Notes: a model not told the origin generated them from the letters alone. A stretch of 64,000 nt of DNA from Trochalopteron elliotii (GCA_024734555.1 JANPWX010000161.1:731370-795369); one strand, 5' to 3'; positions 46,290 to 57,264 are shown, counted from the stretch's first letter. Made by a program: numbers and translations.

Positions 46290-46600
46290 TGTGGCACCTT
46301 CTGTCAAACGCTTCACACGTTTGTCACCAAAATGTTTTGGCAGCAGCAGCATCTCTAGGTTTTGACATAATCCCGACAGGAGACTTTCTCAATTATTACT
46401 AATGGAACATTATGCTCCTCTTTGGGAACTCCTGCATGAATAAAAAGGGTCATTAATGACATCTGCGCAGAGCCCGGAAATTATTAGTCAACGCTGATAC
46501 AGTTTTATTTTATTTTTTTAATTTCTACATATATATTTTCTTAAGCTCCTGCTAATTTCCCACCTTGCCTCCCACCCCCTTCTCCAAAGTCTCCCGTGCA
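46290..46600. promoter_or_regulatory. Candidate conserved non-coding element
   Basis: Contains CTTCACACGTTTGTCACC, GACATAATCCCGACAGG, CAATTATTACTAATGG, GGTCATTAATGACATC (a 10-bp dyad GTCATTAATGAC-like core), AATTATTAGTCAACGC and CTGCTAATTTCC. Dense homeodomain words with CpGs. One of the clearer candidates. Confidence 0.48.
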
Positions 46601-47957
46601 AAGTGGAGCCGAGTGGGTTATTGTCAACGTTCTTGCTTTTGTGCAGGTAAATGCTCTTCCCCTCCCACCCTTCCTTCCCTTTTATTCCCTCTTGGCTTCT
46701 TTAAAGATTGTAGCTCTTGTTTCAGTCCCAAGAGATCCCGTCACACCTCTCTCTGGGCTAGATTTTATTGCCAGTCACGCTCAAATATTTCTTGGACTTG
46801 GAGAAATCAATATTGTCCCCATCCTACCAAGGCAGTGCTGGAGAAGGAGCAGTAGCCTGTGTCCTGCTGCCTGTGGACCTCGGGGTGGCCTGTCCCCATC
46901 CCTCCAGGATGCTGGTGGCACACTAAAGATGCTGGAAGAGGGACTGGAGGTGTCCCCAAGTCCCACATGGCATCACGCAACAGCTCAGCTTGGATTGTTT
47001 TACAGGACTTTCTAGACAGACAAGCAAATCATTGGGGTTTTTTCTGTCCTTCTGCCAGGCATTCCATTTCCCCTGCTCAATACCCCTAAACGTTACACAG
47101 AGAAGGCTTTTCCTTTATTTTTCCCCCCAGATTTCTGCAGCAATTTGAGGAACTGTGACAGAGCCCTATAGAGATGTGACAAACAAAAGGTGTCTCTGCC
47201 CTGAGCCATTTCAAATGGCTCTGTGAATCATGACTGCTGAGGAAGTGACAGGAGCAGGGTGCATCTGTCCTGTGTTGGTAACAACATGTGGGTCTAAGCT
47301 CTGGGCTGATGGCAGGGGCACATCCAGCAGGACAACACTCTGAGGTCATTCCTCTTGCTTGCATCACTCTGCCAGCACAGGAGGTTTGGAAGCATATGTA
47401 GGGTTGGGGTTTATTCCCAAAAAGAAGAAAGGGGAGGTTTGGGAGGATGGTTAGGCTTTTGGTGGGATCTCTTACAGCCTGTGGAAGAGTAGGAATCTGA
47501 TGTCTTCACTGGCTCAAAGCTTGTTTTTCTTTCCTGGGTTGGTATCAGCCAAATACGCAGCACAGAGGCTGAAGATGGTGTTGGTCTCTACCCAGCAGGG
47601 AGGATCTCAGTGTCCTGAAGCCAACTACAAGATGCCCAACTCCACAGTGAGTGCTTCCAGTGCTGCCTGGTGGAAGACTCTTCCCAACCCATCGCCTGTG
47701 ACCTCGGGGGACATGGCTGCTGTGGGGCTTTGCTTGCCCACCAAAGCACACAGGGAGCATCAGCTGGGCCATGGGATTGGGTGGGAGATGTGACAGCTGT
47801 CCCACGGGGCCTGGACTCATTGCAGAGCTGCTGCACGTCCCTGGGGAAGGCCAAGCACGGACCACCAGCACCCATTCACACCTGGCACCTGAGTTAAAAG
47901 ATCAGCGCTGTAACTCTAAAAAGGAAACAACTAAACAAGAAATAGACTCCTTCAAAA
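46601..47957. other. Unassigned non-coding stretch
   Basis: Plain unique sequence with accidental frames of up to 139 codons. No interspersed repeat recognised. Confidence 0.42.
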
Positions 47958-47984
47958 GAAAAAAAAAAAAAAAGGGAAAAAAAG
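47958..47984. repeat. A-rich tract
   Basis: A run of 14-15 A, then GGG and a further A run. Simple sequence. Confidence 0.85.
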
Positions 47985-47999
47985 TCCCTGAGAGAAAAG

Positions 48000-48340
48000 G
48001 TATTTCAACCCCTTTTTGATTTATGAGCTACTATAGGATATTGAGACGTTATTTACAATCGATATCCACTCCTGCAAGGCTCCCGCCGGAGCCATAGACC
48101 CGCCTGCCAGAGTGGAGCCTGGTCAGCCTGCTCNGCAGTTCAGTAGTAGAAATCAGCATTCCTCAGCCTGGCCAATAATGAAATCTCTTGTGCAACGTAG
48201 AGTCCTCCATGGCCTTAAAAGGTGCAAAATGGAGTTGTTCATTTGACTTATAATGGAATGGGGCCAGTTTCAGAGCAAGAGCTGGGTTTTATTCTGGGAT
48301 TTTATCTTTAAAGGGGGATTTGCAAACACTTTAAGGAGGA
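48000..48340. promoter_or_regulatory. Candidate conserved non-coding element containing an ambiguous base
   Basis: Contains GATTTATGAGCTACTATAGG, GACGTTATTTACAATCG, CCCGCCGGAGCC, GGCCAATAATGAAATC, GCAACGTAGAGTCC and GACTTATAATGG. CpGs are retained and no repeat was recognised. Position 48134 is N, the only ambiguous base in the window. Confidence 0.45.
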
Positions 48341-49032
48341 TGGGAGGGGGGAAAAATTCATTCAGCATAAGATTGCATCCTGGCCAAATTCCAGTTTGGG
48401 TAATTACATTCTCTCTCTGTAGTGGCTGCAGGACAAAGGGCCATTCATCACGCTCCAAAGTGCTGCAAAAGGCTCCCATGTTCCACCAGAGAAGTGCCCG
48501 CGTTTGAATCCAAGCGAGAAAGTTTTCTTTCCGTGCTCCGGGCCACTCTGGAGGGTAATGGAGCTTGGCACTGCTTTTTAGGATCCTTTTGGGTGAGATA
48601 GAGGGGCAAGGACCTTGTCAGGAGGCACTCAGGCTCTGGCAAATCTGGGTAAGTAGGGCGCTGAGCAAAATAGATTCCTCACAGCCTCCCGCAGCTCGCC
48701 TTTCACCCCAAGGACATGTTTGTCTTTGCAGAGTACCACCAGAGCTCCAGGGGATCCCGCTGGAGCAGAGGAGCTGGATTTCCTCTCTGCAAACCTCCCG
48801 TTCTGGAAATGCCTATAAGCAAGAAACTGGGTCGCATCCAGCCGAGCAGGGCTCAAGGACTTGGGGTGGGTTCAGAAGTGGTGCAGGGGAGCCTGGAAGG
48901 ACGTGGGTGCTCTGCCTTCTTCTTCCCAGGTCTCTATACAGCAAGAGAAAAGACATTTGCAACCCTTCCTCCTGCTTTCCAGCTAGAGATGGTTATGCTA
49001 AAGTAGTGAACCACAGTTTTCAGTGGAGCACT
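48341..49032. other. Unassigned non-coding stretch
   Basis: Unique sequence; no gene. A 216-codon forward frame (48565-49215) runs into CR1 sequence and is not credible as a gene. Confidence 0.45.
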
Positions 49033-49246
49033 GGATATTGGGAAGGAATTTTTGACTTTGAGGGTGGTGAGGCACTGGCACAGCTTCCCCAGAGAGGCTC
49101 TGGCTGCCCCATCCCTGGAAGTGTCCCAGGCCAGGTTGGACAGGGCTTGGAGAAACCTGGTCCAGTGGAAGGTGTCCCTGCCCACAGCAGGGAGGTTGGA
49201 CTAGATGATCTTTAGGACACTTTGAAACACAGACCTGTGATTCCAG
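49033..49246 (+). mobile_element. CR1 LINE fragment, 3' end, forward
   Basis: GGATATTGGGAAGGAATTTTT, GGTGGTGAGGCACTGGCAC, GGCTCTGGCTGCCCCATCCC, GGTGTCCCTGCCCACAGC and GGACTAGATGATCTTTAGG, ending CTGTGATTCCAG. A typical truncated CR1 of about 210 bp. Confidence 0.94.
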
Positions 49247-49439
49247 GATTCCTGAGCTTCCTGGTAGCTCTCTTTGCAGCCACTCCCTGTCCAGGCAGAG
49301 TGAGGCAGCCCCAGTGCTCGGGGAGAGGCCAGGTGAGGAGGCAGCAGCAGGAGCAGCAGCATCTCCACAGGGTGAAGGAGCCTTGTCTGCATGCCCCCCA
49401 CCATCTGACCTGCCAGGGAGCATCCTTGGCCTATGTGCC

Positions 49440-49605
49440 TTGAGAGTGTCCCTTTAAAGCAATTTGTAGACTGTTATCCTGTATCATTAACCTAATTAGT
49501 GTAATTGCCGCCATTTATGTAATGAGTATAAATACTGGAGGAATCCCATAATTAGGAGATGTAATTAGGTAATTAATAGATGACATGGTAACAAAAATCC
49601 AGGGG
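49440..49605. promoter_or_regulatory. Candidate conserved element with dense homeodomain cores
   Basis: In 165 bp there are many TAAT/ATTA words: CATTAACCTAATTAGTG, GTAATTGCCGCC, GTAATGAGTATAAATAC, CATAATTAGG, GTAATTAGGTAATTAATAG. It begins with TCCCTTTAAAGC and lies about 190 bp from a CR1. The density suggests a homeodomain-bound enhancer; conservation is untested. Confidence 0.5.
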
Positions 49606-50411
49606 AAACTTTGCAAGGTGGACAGTGCCTGTGTGCATTTTGTGCACGTGTGTGTGGCTGTTCTTGCCAGGGCCTGTCAGAGATGTGCTCCGGGGTCAGC
49701 CTCAGCCTGGAGTCCCTCCATATCCCAAAGGGACCTTCAGGAGATGTGAGAAGGCTCTCCTGGAGCTCTACAGACCTTGCAGAGAGGGTCTGGAGAGCCA
49801 GGATTCACTTAAGGGGAAGAGCAGAGCTGTGGCTGTTGTCTTGCCATAGGGACACGATTTGCTTTTAGATCCAAGGTGAGTTTAGCAAGGTCTGAGACGT
49901 TCCTCAGCCCTACTGGAAGGTGGTTGGAAGTCCTGTTTGTCCCACAGTGCCTCTCTGCCACGAGCACTGCTGAAAATAGAATAACAGCCAGCTCCTGCAC
50001 CAATAGCCCAACCAGAGGGATGATAAGGACCCCAAGGGTGTGCTCGGCTGCCTGATAAAGTCTCATTTTAGTTCTCCTGTGGGTTTGGCTTAGAAAAGAG
50101 ATTGGAGCTGGCAATTGTGTTTGTGCTGTGAAGAGCTGATAAAGTTCCTGCTGCGCCTGAGGAGTGTTTTTTAGAGTGTTGTGAGCTGTGAGTGCTTGAG
50201 CTGGGCCCTTTCTGGTTGTTGAAATGTTTACTTTTTCCTGCTGCTCTGTTTCTTGCTCCTCCCAGCCTGTTCACACTTCTAGAGAACTTACATGTCCAGA
50301 TGTATTAGAAGAAAATAAGTTGCAGATAAGGGAAGTTTCTTCTTTGTTGTTTTTTGGTGTGTTGTTGTTGATCATCTGCTTGGCAGCTGCCAGGAGGAGT
50401 CATTACCACCA
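49606..50411. other. Unassigned non-coding stretch
   Basis: No gene. A reverse-strand frame (49809-50114, 101 codons) contains a hydrophobic stretch but matches nothing I recognise and is treated as accidental. Confidence 0.42.
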
Positions 50412-50722
50412 GATTTCAGTACCTGAAGGGGGCCTGGAAAAAGAATTGGAGGGACTTCTGACAAGGAGCAAAAGGGACAAGTGGTGATGGCTTCAAACTG
50501 ACAGCAGGGTTACATTGGATATGGGGAATAAATTCTTTGGTCTGAGGATGGTGCAGCACTGGAACAGATTTCCCAGAGAAGCTGTGCATGACCCATCCCT
50601 GGAAGTGCTGAAGGCCAGGTTAGATGGGGTAGTGGAAGGTGTCCCTCCCTGCAGCAGAGGCTTGGAACAAGATGATATTTAAGATCCCTTCCAATCCAAA
50701 CCATTCTGCAGTTCTGTGATAA
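50412..50722 (+). mobile_element. CR1 LINE fragment, 3' end, forward
   Basis: TTCAGTACCTGAAGGGGGCC, GGCTTCAAACTGACAGC, GATGGTGCAGCACTGGAAC, CCCATCCCTGGAAGTGC, GGTGTCCCTCCCTGCAGC and CCTTCCAATCCAAACC, ending TTCTGTGAT. About 310 bp including the end of ORF2. Confidence 0.94.
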
Positions 50723-51039
50723 GCCATAAGTAGGATGTCCCTCCTGCAGAGGGTCCTGGGCTCTGCACCTTGACCAGTGTACACTGGCTTGTTTTGAAGA
50801 CTTTGTGGCTTTTACTCTTGGCCTCTTCACCTCCCTTCTGCAGTGTGCTCTCTCCAAAGGATGAGCTATTTTGCACTCCTTGGAGGAGCACTGCAGCCAG
50901 CAGGGAGTGACCCCAGGACGTGCATCACTGGAAGTGCCAGCTCGCAGGAGAGGTCACAGTCTGTGCAAGCTTTGGGTGGTCAAAGGCTGTGGAGTCCCTG
51001 GGACCAGCAGCTAGAGGGAGATATGACCTCACGCTGAGG
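50723..51039. other. Unassigned non-coding stretch
   Basis: Short unique stretch between a CR1 and the next element candidate; nothing recognised. Confidence 0.5.
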
Positions 51040-51180
51040 GCCAGCCTCGCCTATGCCGTGGATTCCTGTCGTGATGCCAAAGAAAATCCTCCCTGCTTTC
51101 GAGTGTTCAGGGCCCATGTAATGAACAGCCATAATGCAGACTTCATTACATAGCACAAGTAATTCTCGGGATTAAAGACT
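51040..51180. promoter_or_regulatory. Short candidate regulatory element
   Basis: Contains GCCTATGCCGTGG, CCTGTCGTGATGCC, GTAATGAACAGCCATAATGC and AGTAATTCTCGGG. CpG-bearing ATTA-rich island with no repeat. Confidence 0.38.
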
Positions 51181-52939
51181 TCTGAAATGGCTGCTGCTGC
51201 TGCAGTTTCTGCCAAAGTATTTCTTAGTCCCTGTCTACCTGGGAAGTTTTATCAGGTGTATCATGATCAGTGGATGTAGGTCCAGTTACACCAGAAAGGG
51301 TCTGTCTAGACATTTTAATTCCAGTATAAAAAGGGCTTTTCTTTCCTTTTGCTTGAATTTGCTTGCACATGCCCTTCACAAAATCAGGGCCTACTTCATC
51401 AGTGGAAAAGCCCCCGTGTTTTGTTTAAATACCCACCCTGGACTGCATCAAAGCCCCCTCTGCCCCAAGGCCAGCAGTTCCTGCTCCTGCAGTTTCCCTG
51501 GCTCAGGGATGGGGAACTGAATTGGTGCTTGGCAGCTGCTGGGCTGGAAGTGGCTCTCTGTGTCCAAAGCAAGCACATAGGCTTGCAGGACACTTTTGCA
51601 GTCTTCCAGCTCAACCTTCCTCTGCCCCTCTCTGCTTCCCAGTCCTTTGTCCCATGCTCCCCAGCCTCCCACTCCCATGGGATGTGTCCCATGGGGCACC
51701 ATTAGCTGAAGTCTGATCCTCTTCCTTTACCCGGTTTGGGGATTTGCCTACTGAGATATGAAATTTGCAAGAACAATGTTGTATTGGCTCATTTTCCTTG
51801 CAGTGAGCTCTGAGACCCATGTGATCTCAGCTTTAAACCTGTTTTGAGGCCTTGCAGCCCCTTGCCCTCTGCAGAGCTGAGCAAAGGTGCTACAACTCCT
51901 ACCCTGTGATCACGGAGGGTGACTCGGCTGCTGGGTCTCAAAGGGATGGACTGTGAGGGATATCTGCCTCCCTCTGCCCTGGACCATCACATGGGTGAGG
52001 ATTTCTACATTTTGCCCTCATTTTGCCCTTGTCTTTGCCCTTGCCAGGCACCAAGCATTGATTTATTCTTGTTGCCATGTCCAAACTGCTTTAACTTTTA
52101 ACCGTGGGTGTGGAGCAGCCATACAGCCATACTTTCTCTTGTTCTCCTTTCATGATAAAACCCCTTTTTGCTGTATTTCTGTCTCCCCTTCAAGGTCTAA
52201 CTCTGCCTGAGTCCTACCAACTTTCATTTTGTTCCTGTATTTCTTGATTTCAGATGCGTCTTCCTTGGCTGATCTCTTCCCCCACCTCATCTTTTTTCCT
52301 TTGTAGTCCTGATGATGTGTGAACACACTTTTCCTATCAAACATTGTTCCAGGCTCAAAGCCTTGTTTGAGTGCTTGTCCCACCTGGGTTTCACACTCTA
52401 ACTAAAAAAAAAAAAATTACATTTCCTCCACTTTCAAGCACTTAATCTCTTCAGTTGTGCTGGGTGCATTAATAGTATTGCAGTTCTGCCCTAACTTTGT
52501 GCATCTTCTCTACTGAGCTTCATTTATCTCTCCAGGATCAATCTGAAGTTGTCTTCTAGGAATGACCAGATGTTCTCCAAAGCTATGGCCAAACAGGAAT
52601 CCAAGGAAAGCCACAGATGTGAGCAGAGACCTGGGTGTAAGTTGTAAGTCACCTACTGGGAGCAGTTGTCTGGAAGAGGAAGACTGAGCAAAGCTTTAAC
52701 TGGGAGCAGTGAATTCTGTCTCTCCTAAGATTTGTCCTGGTTCAAAGCAAAATGAATCCAAGGAAGTCACATGGCTCACATTATGCAAGAAGATTCTAAT
52801 GTTGTAACTTTTTTTTTCCCTCCTAACCATCTCTGTCTACAGATTTGTTGGATGACAGGTTGCCAGGACAGTGTTACCAAATAATTGTCCTGTGCCTCCT
52901 TACAGTAACCTCTGCAAGAAAGTGTTTAGATAGGGAAGC
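51181..52939. other. Unassigned non-coding stretch
   Basis: AT-leaning unique sequence; no gene or known repeat. A runs of about 13 at 52404-52416 and a T run near 52809-52817. The 52400-52930 portion has little structure. Confidence 0.42.
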
Positions 52940-53200
52940 CACGTGAACTAGTCATTAATATCTTATAGGTCACAGTTACGGATGTTGCATTGTGATGAAA
53001 TATGTATTTCTTCCTATTTCTTAGGAAAATGGGCTTGTGAGACAGAGCAAGATTTATGATGATCTTAATTAGTTATTTCCTAGCTTTCAAAATGTTTGGG
53101 TTTGAGAGATGATATGATAGATAATTAACTTGTTGTCAGACAGCGACTTCGAAAATGAAATGTTTGTTCTCAAAATATTATTTATCTCAATGTGCATTGT
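52940..53200. promoter_or_regulatory. Candidate conserved non-coding element
   Basis: Contains AGTCATTAATATCTTATAGG, GATGTTGCATTGTGATG, GATCTTAATTAGTTATTTCC, GATATGATAGATAATTAAC and CAGCGACTTCGAAAATG. AT-rich with isolated CpGs; no repeat recognised. Confidence 0.45.
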
Positions 53201-53527
53201 ATGCATGCCATAGTGCACACATTCAGGTACCTATAGATAAACGTGTGGATATTTATCAGTGCAGGGATATGTGCATCCCTGCAGCCAGAGGAGTTGGGAA
53301 TGTGGGTTAATGCTTCCATGGAGGGCATCATTCCTGGCTCCCTGTCAGCCTGAGCGAAGCACACAGGAATCCCTGCCCTTCCATGGGGGTTGCTGCTCTT
53401 CCTGCCGTGCTTGTCCTCACCTCCCTGCTGGAAAGGTGACCCACAGAGAGTAAAGGGACTCTTGTCCTGCCCTGCCCTTTCCTGTGTGGGGTTATGGACT
53501 AAGGTGAAGGCCAGAGGGGTTTTCGCA
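53201..53527. other. Unassigned non-coding stretch
   Basis: Short unique stretch before a CR1; nothing recognised. Confidence 0.5.
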
Positions 53528-53913
53528 GGCTGAGAGATTTGGGGTTGTTCATCCTGGAGAAGAGAAGGCTCCACAGAGACTTTAGAACTCCTTCCAGTAC
53601 CTGAAGGGGCTAATAAAGAGCTGGAGAGAGAAACTGGGAGTGATAGGACAAGGCCAAATGGCTTTAAGCTGACAGAGGGCAGAGTTAAATTAGATATCAG
53701 GAAGAAATTCTTTCCTGTGAGAGTGCTGAGGCCCTGGAACTGGTTGCCCAGAGAAGCTGTGGCTGCCCCATCCCTGGAAATGTCCAAGGCCATGTTGGAC
53801 AGAGCTTTGAGCAACCTGGTCCAGTGGAAGGTGTCCCTGCCCATGGCAAGAGAGACTGGAAAGAGATGATCCTTTAAGTCCCTTCCAACCCAAATAATTC
53901 CATGTTTCTATGA
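53528..53913 (+). mobile_element. CR1 LINE fragment, 3' end, forward
   Basis: GCTGAGAGATTTGGGGTTG, CATCCTGGAGAAGAGAAGGC, CCAGTACCTGAAGGGGC, GGAAGAAATTCTTTCCTGTG, GGTTGCCCAGAGAAGCTGTGG, GTGTCCCTGCCCATGGC and CCCTTCCAACCCAAATAATT. About 385 bp covering the ORF2 end and the 3' UTR; well preserved, so among the younger copies. Confidence 0.95.
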
Positions 53914-54959
53914 TAAGTCCTCCAAACCAGTAACTTCCCGGGACAACTGCCAGAAACATGGTGCTTGTTAAGAGGTGGGGACTCGTGATATTTTTTGCTA
54001 AGCAAGTAAAGCTTAAATGAAGGGAATTATATCCTTCGTTGCTGCATCCCTGAAGGACAGAGAGAAGGCTGGAGAGAACCTTCAGGGAAGGCAGAGGGCA
54101 GGATTGCATTGACCCCAAAGGATGCTGGATGTGGTCCCTGAAGCCGTGGCTGCTGCGATGCCTTGTTGCTGCGGGGGAGCAGAGCTGCTGCAGAAGAAAA
54201 GAGGTCACCTGGAAGTTGATTTATGTTTTGGTTTTTTTTTCTTTCTCTTTCTTTTGCATTTTTTCACCAGAGCTTTATAAATAACAGACAAAACCCCTGG
54301 GGAAAAACCTCCCGACCAGCTGCCTGTTGCAAACACTCCAGGAAATGGGAGGTGGCAGGGGAAGAGGGAAGGAAGGCTAAATTTGGTGGCTTTTATTTTT
54401 AATGACGGCTATTTCAATTGGCTTCAAACTCATGTCCAAAAAAAAAAAAAAATAGAGCCATGACAAACTTTTGCCAGCACCAGAGGGGCCTGTGGAGCCG
54501 AGCACTCGCTCCGGCCAGCACGGCACAGACACGGGGTCTGTGCCAGCCCTTGCTCCAGGACTTGACAGCTCAGACACTGCCAAGGCCATCACAGGGACAG
54601 GGAGCTCAGCGACAGAGATGAGGAGATATATTTTAAGGCAAGATTTCTCCAGCAAAGCCAAGAGAGGATCAAAACTTTCCAAAGTGACCAAAGGAGGTTG
54701 CAAGTCCGCACTTTTCTGCAGGATTGCTGTACTTGGGTCCCTGGTGCAGCACAGCAAAGCTGAAGTTAATGAACCCAAACAGACAAGCAGAAAGCAAATC
54801 CTTTTTATTATTTTGCTTTTAAGAAAAATTCTGTGACAACCCTCTCCCTCCTGACCGGCCCTTGCTAAATCTTGCTGTTCGCAACACCTGAAGTCAAGGT
54901 GTATAAAATGACTTGGCAGCATCCCTCTGATGTTCCCCTGGCACTCTTGGGAGAGCAAA
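53914..54959. other. Unassigned non-coding stretch
   Basis: No gene. Poly-T at 54232-54253 and an A run at 54437-54451. A 193-codon reverse frame (54377-54958) crosses the A run and has no recognised domain. Confidence 0.42.
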
Positions 54960-54984
54960 GGTGTTAACCTTGGTGTCCTGGCTG

Positions 54985-55060
54985 CATGCCAGGGTAAGTA
55001 ATTACATTTGGCCTCTATAAATCAGCCCGTGCTCGCAGCCGGGGAGCTGCAGCGTCATTT
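54985..55060. promoter_or_regulatory. Short candidate regulatory element
   Basis: GGGTAAGTAATTACATTTGGCC, TATAAATCAGCCCG and GCAGCGTCATTTCC form a small CpG/AT mixed island. Weak, motif-based. Confidence 0.28.
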
Positions 55061-55239
55061 CCTCCTGCCTGTGCCATGCCCGACACGCTCCACCCGGGCA
55101 CTGGTTGCATCTCAGTGGAGGACAAGCACAGGGAGCAACGTGGGTTTGCTGGTGCTGATGCTCCCTTTCATTGCTCTGAGGTTACAGGTCTGGATTTCCA
55201 TGCTCCCGCTCCTGTGCTGGGAAAGGAGAGCGCAGAGCT

Positions 55240-55430
55240 GAGCGGGATCGGGCTCGCCACCCCAACAGGGTGACCTGATAAATTGCCACCAGTCAGCTGA
55301 ACCTCAGTAACAGCCTCTCGGCTCGCAGCTAAAATTAGCTGAAATGGCATGAAGAGAATTGCTGAAACCTCCACGAAAGTGATTTAAGGCGAAGCACGTG
55401 ACCTTGCATTTGTCACGGGCCGCAGCACGC
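55240..55430. promoter_or_regulatory. Candidate conserved non-coding element
   Basis: Contains GGGATCGGGCTCGCC, CTGATAAATTGCC, CTCTCGGCTCGCAGC, TAAAATTAGCTGAAATGG, GTGATTTAAGGCG and GCACGTGACC (E-box CACGTG). CpG-rich for an AT-leaning segment. Confidence 0.42.
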
Positions 55431-55649
55431 GCAGGCTGCTGGCACAGCGCAGGTGATGTGCGGGAGCCTGTTCAGCCCTCCAAGTCCTGAGCCGTGACTC
55501 TGTGGTTGGATCCCAGGCTCCACCTGTGACCTCGTCCCACTGTTCCCCAGCACTGACCCAGCTTAACCCCTTCTGCTTTAGGGATCTTCAGCTGGTGTCT
55601 GCTTATAGCTTTGGAGTGGAGTTTGGAGCGCAGTTAATTTTTTTTCCCT

Positions 55650-55812
55650 CAGAATGAACTAGGTTGGAAAAGACCTTTTGAGATCATCAAGTCCAACCTA
55701 TGACCTAACACCTCCTCATCAACTAAACCATGGCACTATGTGCCACATGTAGTCTTTTTTTAAACACGTCCAGGGATGGTGACTCCACCATCTCCCTGGG
55801 CAGAGGATACCT
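55650..55812 (-). mobile_element. CR1 LINE fragment, reverse
   Basis: Forward strand GAATGAACTAGGTTGGAAAA, GATCATCAAGTCCAACC, AACTAAACCATGGC, AACACGTCCAGGGATGGTG and CTCCACCATCTCCCTGGGC: antisense CR1 3' UTR. About 160 bp. Confidence 0.92.
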
Positions 55813-56037
55813 AATTTAAGGTTAGGTACAATGTTGGTCAGCTGTGTGTGTTTCCCACTGCAGACACCAAGATAACCCTGTCCAGTCTGGGCTGAGATGG
55901 AGTGTGCCTACCTGGGGGAGATGATAAAGCAAACAGGGCTGGAAGGTCGAAGCAGGAGGAGAGGTGGTGCCACATTCCAGACTTGTCATCCTCCCTTTCA
56001 AGGGTTTTCTGCTTGGTCTTTAATTTCTGAGAAACTG

Positions 56038-56759
56038 CTGGATTCTCCACCTGGGATGGGGCAACCCTGGATGTAGGGATAGACTGGGGAATGAGATGCT
56101 GGAAAGCAGTGCTGCAGAGAGGGACCTACAGGTCCTGGTCAGTGGGAAGCTGAATGTGAATTAGAAGTGTCCTGGCAGCCAGGAGGGCCAACTGTGTCCT
56201 GGGGGCATCAGACAAAGCACTGCAGGCTGGGACAGGGAAGGCATTGTCCTGCTCTGCCCTGCACTGGCACGGCCTCACCTTGAGTATTCAGTGCCACAAT
56301 ATATAAAAGATATTAACTAGGCTGTTAGAGAGCATCCAAAGGAGGGCAATGAAGATGCTGAAGGGCCTTGAGGGGAAGCCATATGAGGAGCAGCTGAGGG
56401 CACTTGGTGTGTTCAGCTGGAGGAGACTAAAGGGAGCTCTTATCACAGTCTACAACTTCCTTGTGAGAGGAAGAGGAGGGGCAAGCACTGAGCTCTTCTC
56501 TGGGGTGACCAGTGACAGGACCTGAGGTTGTGCCAGGGGAGGTTTAAGTTCCATATTGGAAAAGATTCCTCACCCAGAGGGTGGCTGGGCCACTGGAACA
56601 GGCTCCCCAGGGAAGTGGTCACAGCACCAAGCCTGACAGAGCTCAAGAAATATTTGGACAATACTCTTGGGGATGGTCCTGTGCAGGGCCAGGAGCTGGA
56701 CTTGATGATCCTTGTGGGTGCCTTCCAAAGCAGGATATTCTGTGATTCTGTGTTCCCTG
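56038..56759 (+). mobile_element. Longest CR1 copy: ORF2 C-terminal region plus 3' UTR, forward
   Basis: About 720 bp. The left half encodes a decayed CR1 ORF2 C-terminus: phrases such as CAGGTCCTGGTCAGTGG, GCACGGCCTCACCTTGAGTA, CATCCAAAGGAGGGCAATG and CATATGAGGAGCAGCTGAGG align with the known domain order after the reverse transcriptase. The 3' UTR (GTGGTCACAGCACCAAGCC, CAGGAGCTGGACTTGATGA, GGATATTCTGTGATTCTGTG) is of the CR1-J/X style and differs from the other copies in the window, so it is a different subfamily. Frames are interrupted; it cannot encode protein. Confidence 0.95.
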
Positions 56760-56793
56760 TGCCTCCTCTCCCTTGCCTGCTGCTGCCCCAGGG

Positions 56794-57264
56794 TGATGCC
56801 TTAAGTTTTAGTTTTCATGTTTGCAGATTCTATGCTGCCTAGGGGTGTAGTTCTGAGCCTCATATTAAGAGGCAATAAGCTCTCTTCACAGAGTAGGTAG
56901 ACAAAACAGATCCTTTTCCTGCGGAAAACCAAGGACACCTTTCAGGCCTGAAAGCATAAACAATGGTGGACTGAAAGGAGGAACAAGAAGGATGAGACCT
57001 CACAATCTGAAGCTGTAATTGGACAATTAAACCCCAATATGCAAATGGACCAAAACTTATAAAAGTGTGAGACCTCGTGACCGGGATGCCATTTTTTTTT
57101 GTTGTTTGTTTGGTTTTTTGTGACTATTCTTGGTCCAGCCAGGGCACAGCCTTTGTCGGGCTCCTCTCCTGCCCAGGCTGGATCCTGGAGGCCTTTCAAT
57201 AAATACGTACTTTATTCTCTAGCTCTGTCCAGTCTCTGTTTCAGGTCAGCCTTCCAAGGCATCA
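56794..57264 (+). mobile_element. Solo ERV LTR, 471 bp, with perfect terminal inverted repeats and 4-bp duplication
   Basis: Starts TGATGCCTT and ends AAGGCATCA, a perfect 9-bp inverted pair, and is flanked by AGGG on both sides (56790-56793 and 57265-57268). Internally there is an octamer-containing ATATGCAAAT (57038-57047), a TATA box TTATAAAA (57058-57065) and a poly-A signal AATAAA (57198-57203), giving a complete U3-R-U5 order on the forward strand. A 4-bp duplication fits ERV1-like (gammaretrovirus-related) integration. No retroviral genes are attached, so it arose by LTR-LTR recombination. The family is one I recognise in passerines. Confidence 0.92.

Noticed and set aside
48565..49215. 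216-codon forward frame
   Set aside because: Its last third is CR1 3' UTR; no recognisable protein.
49809..50114. Reverse frame with a hydrophobic segment, possibly an envelope fragment
   Set aside because: No supporting retroviral sequence on either side and no recognised motif.
53182..54208. Long reverse-strand frames of 172-220 codons
   Set aside because: They translate the antisense of a CR1 LINE and its flanks, not a gene.
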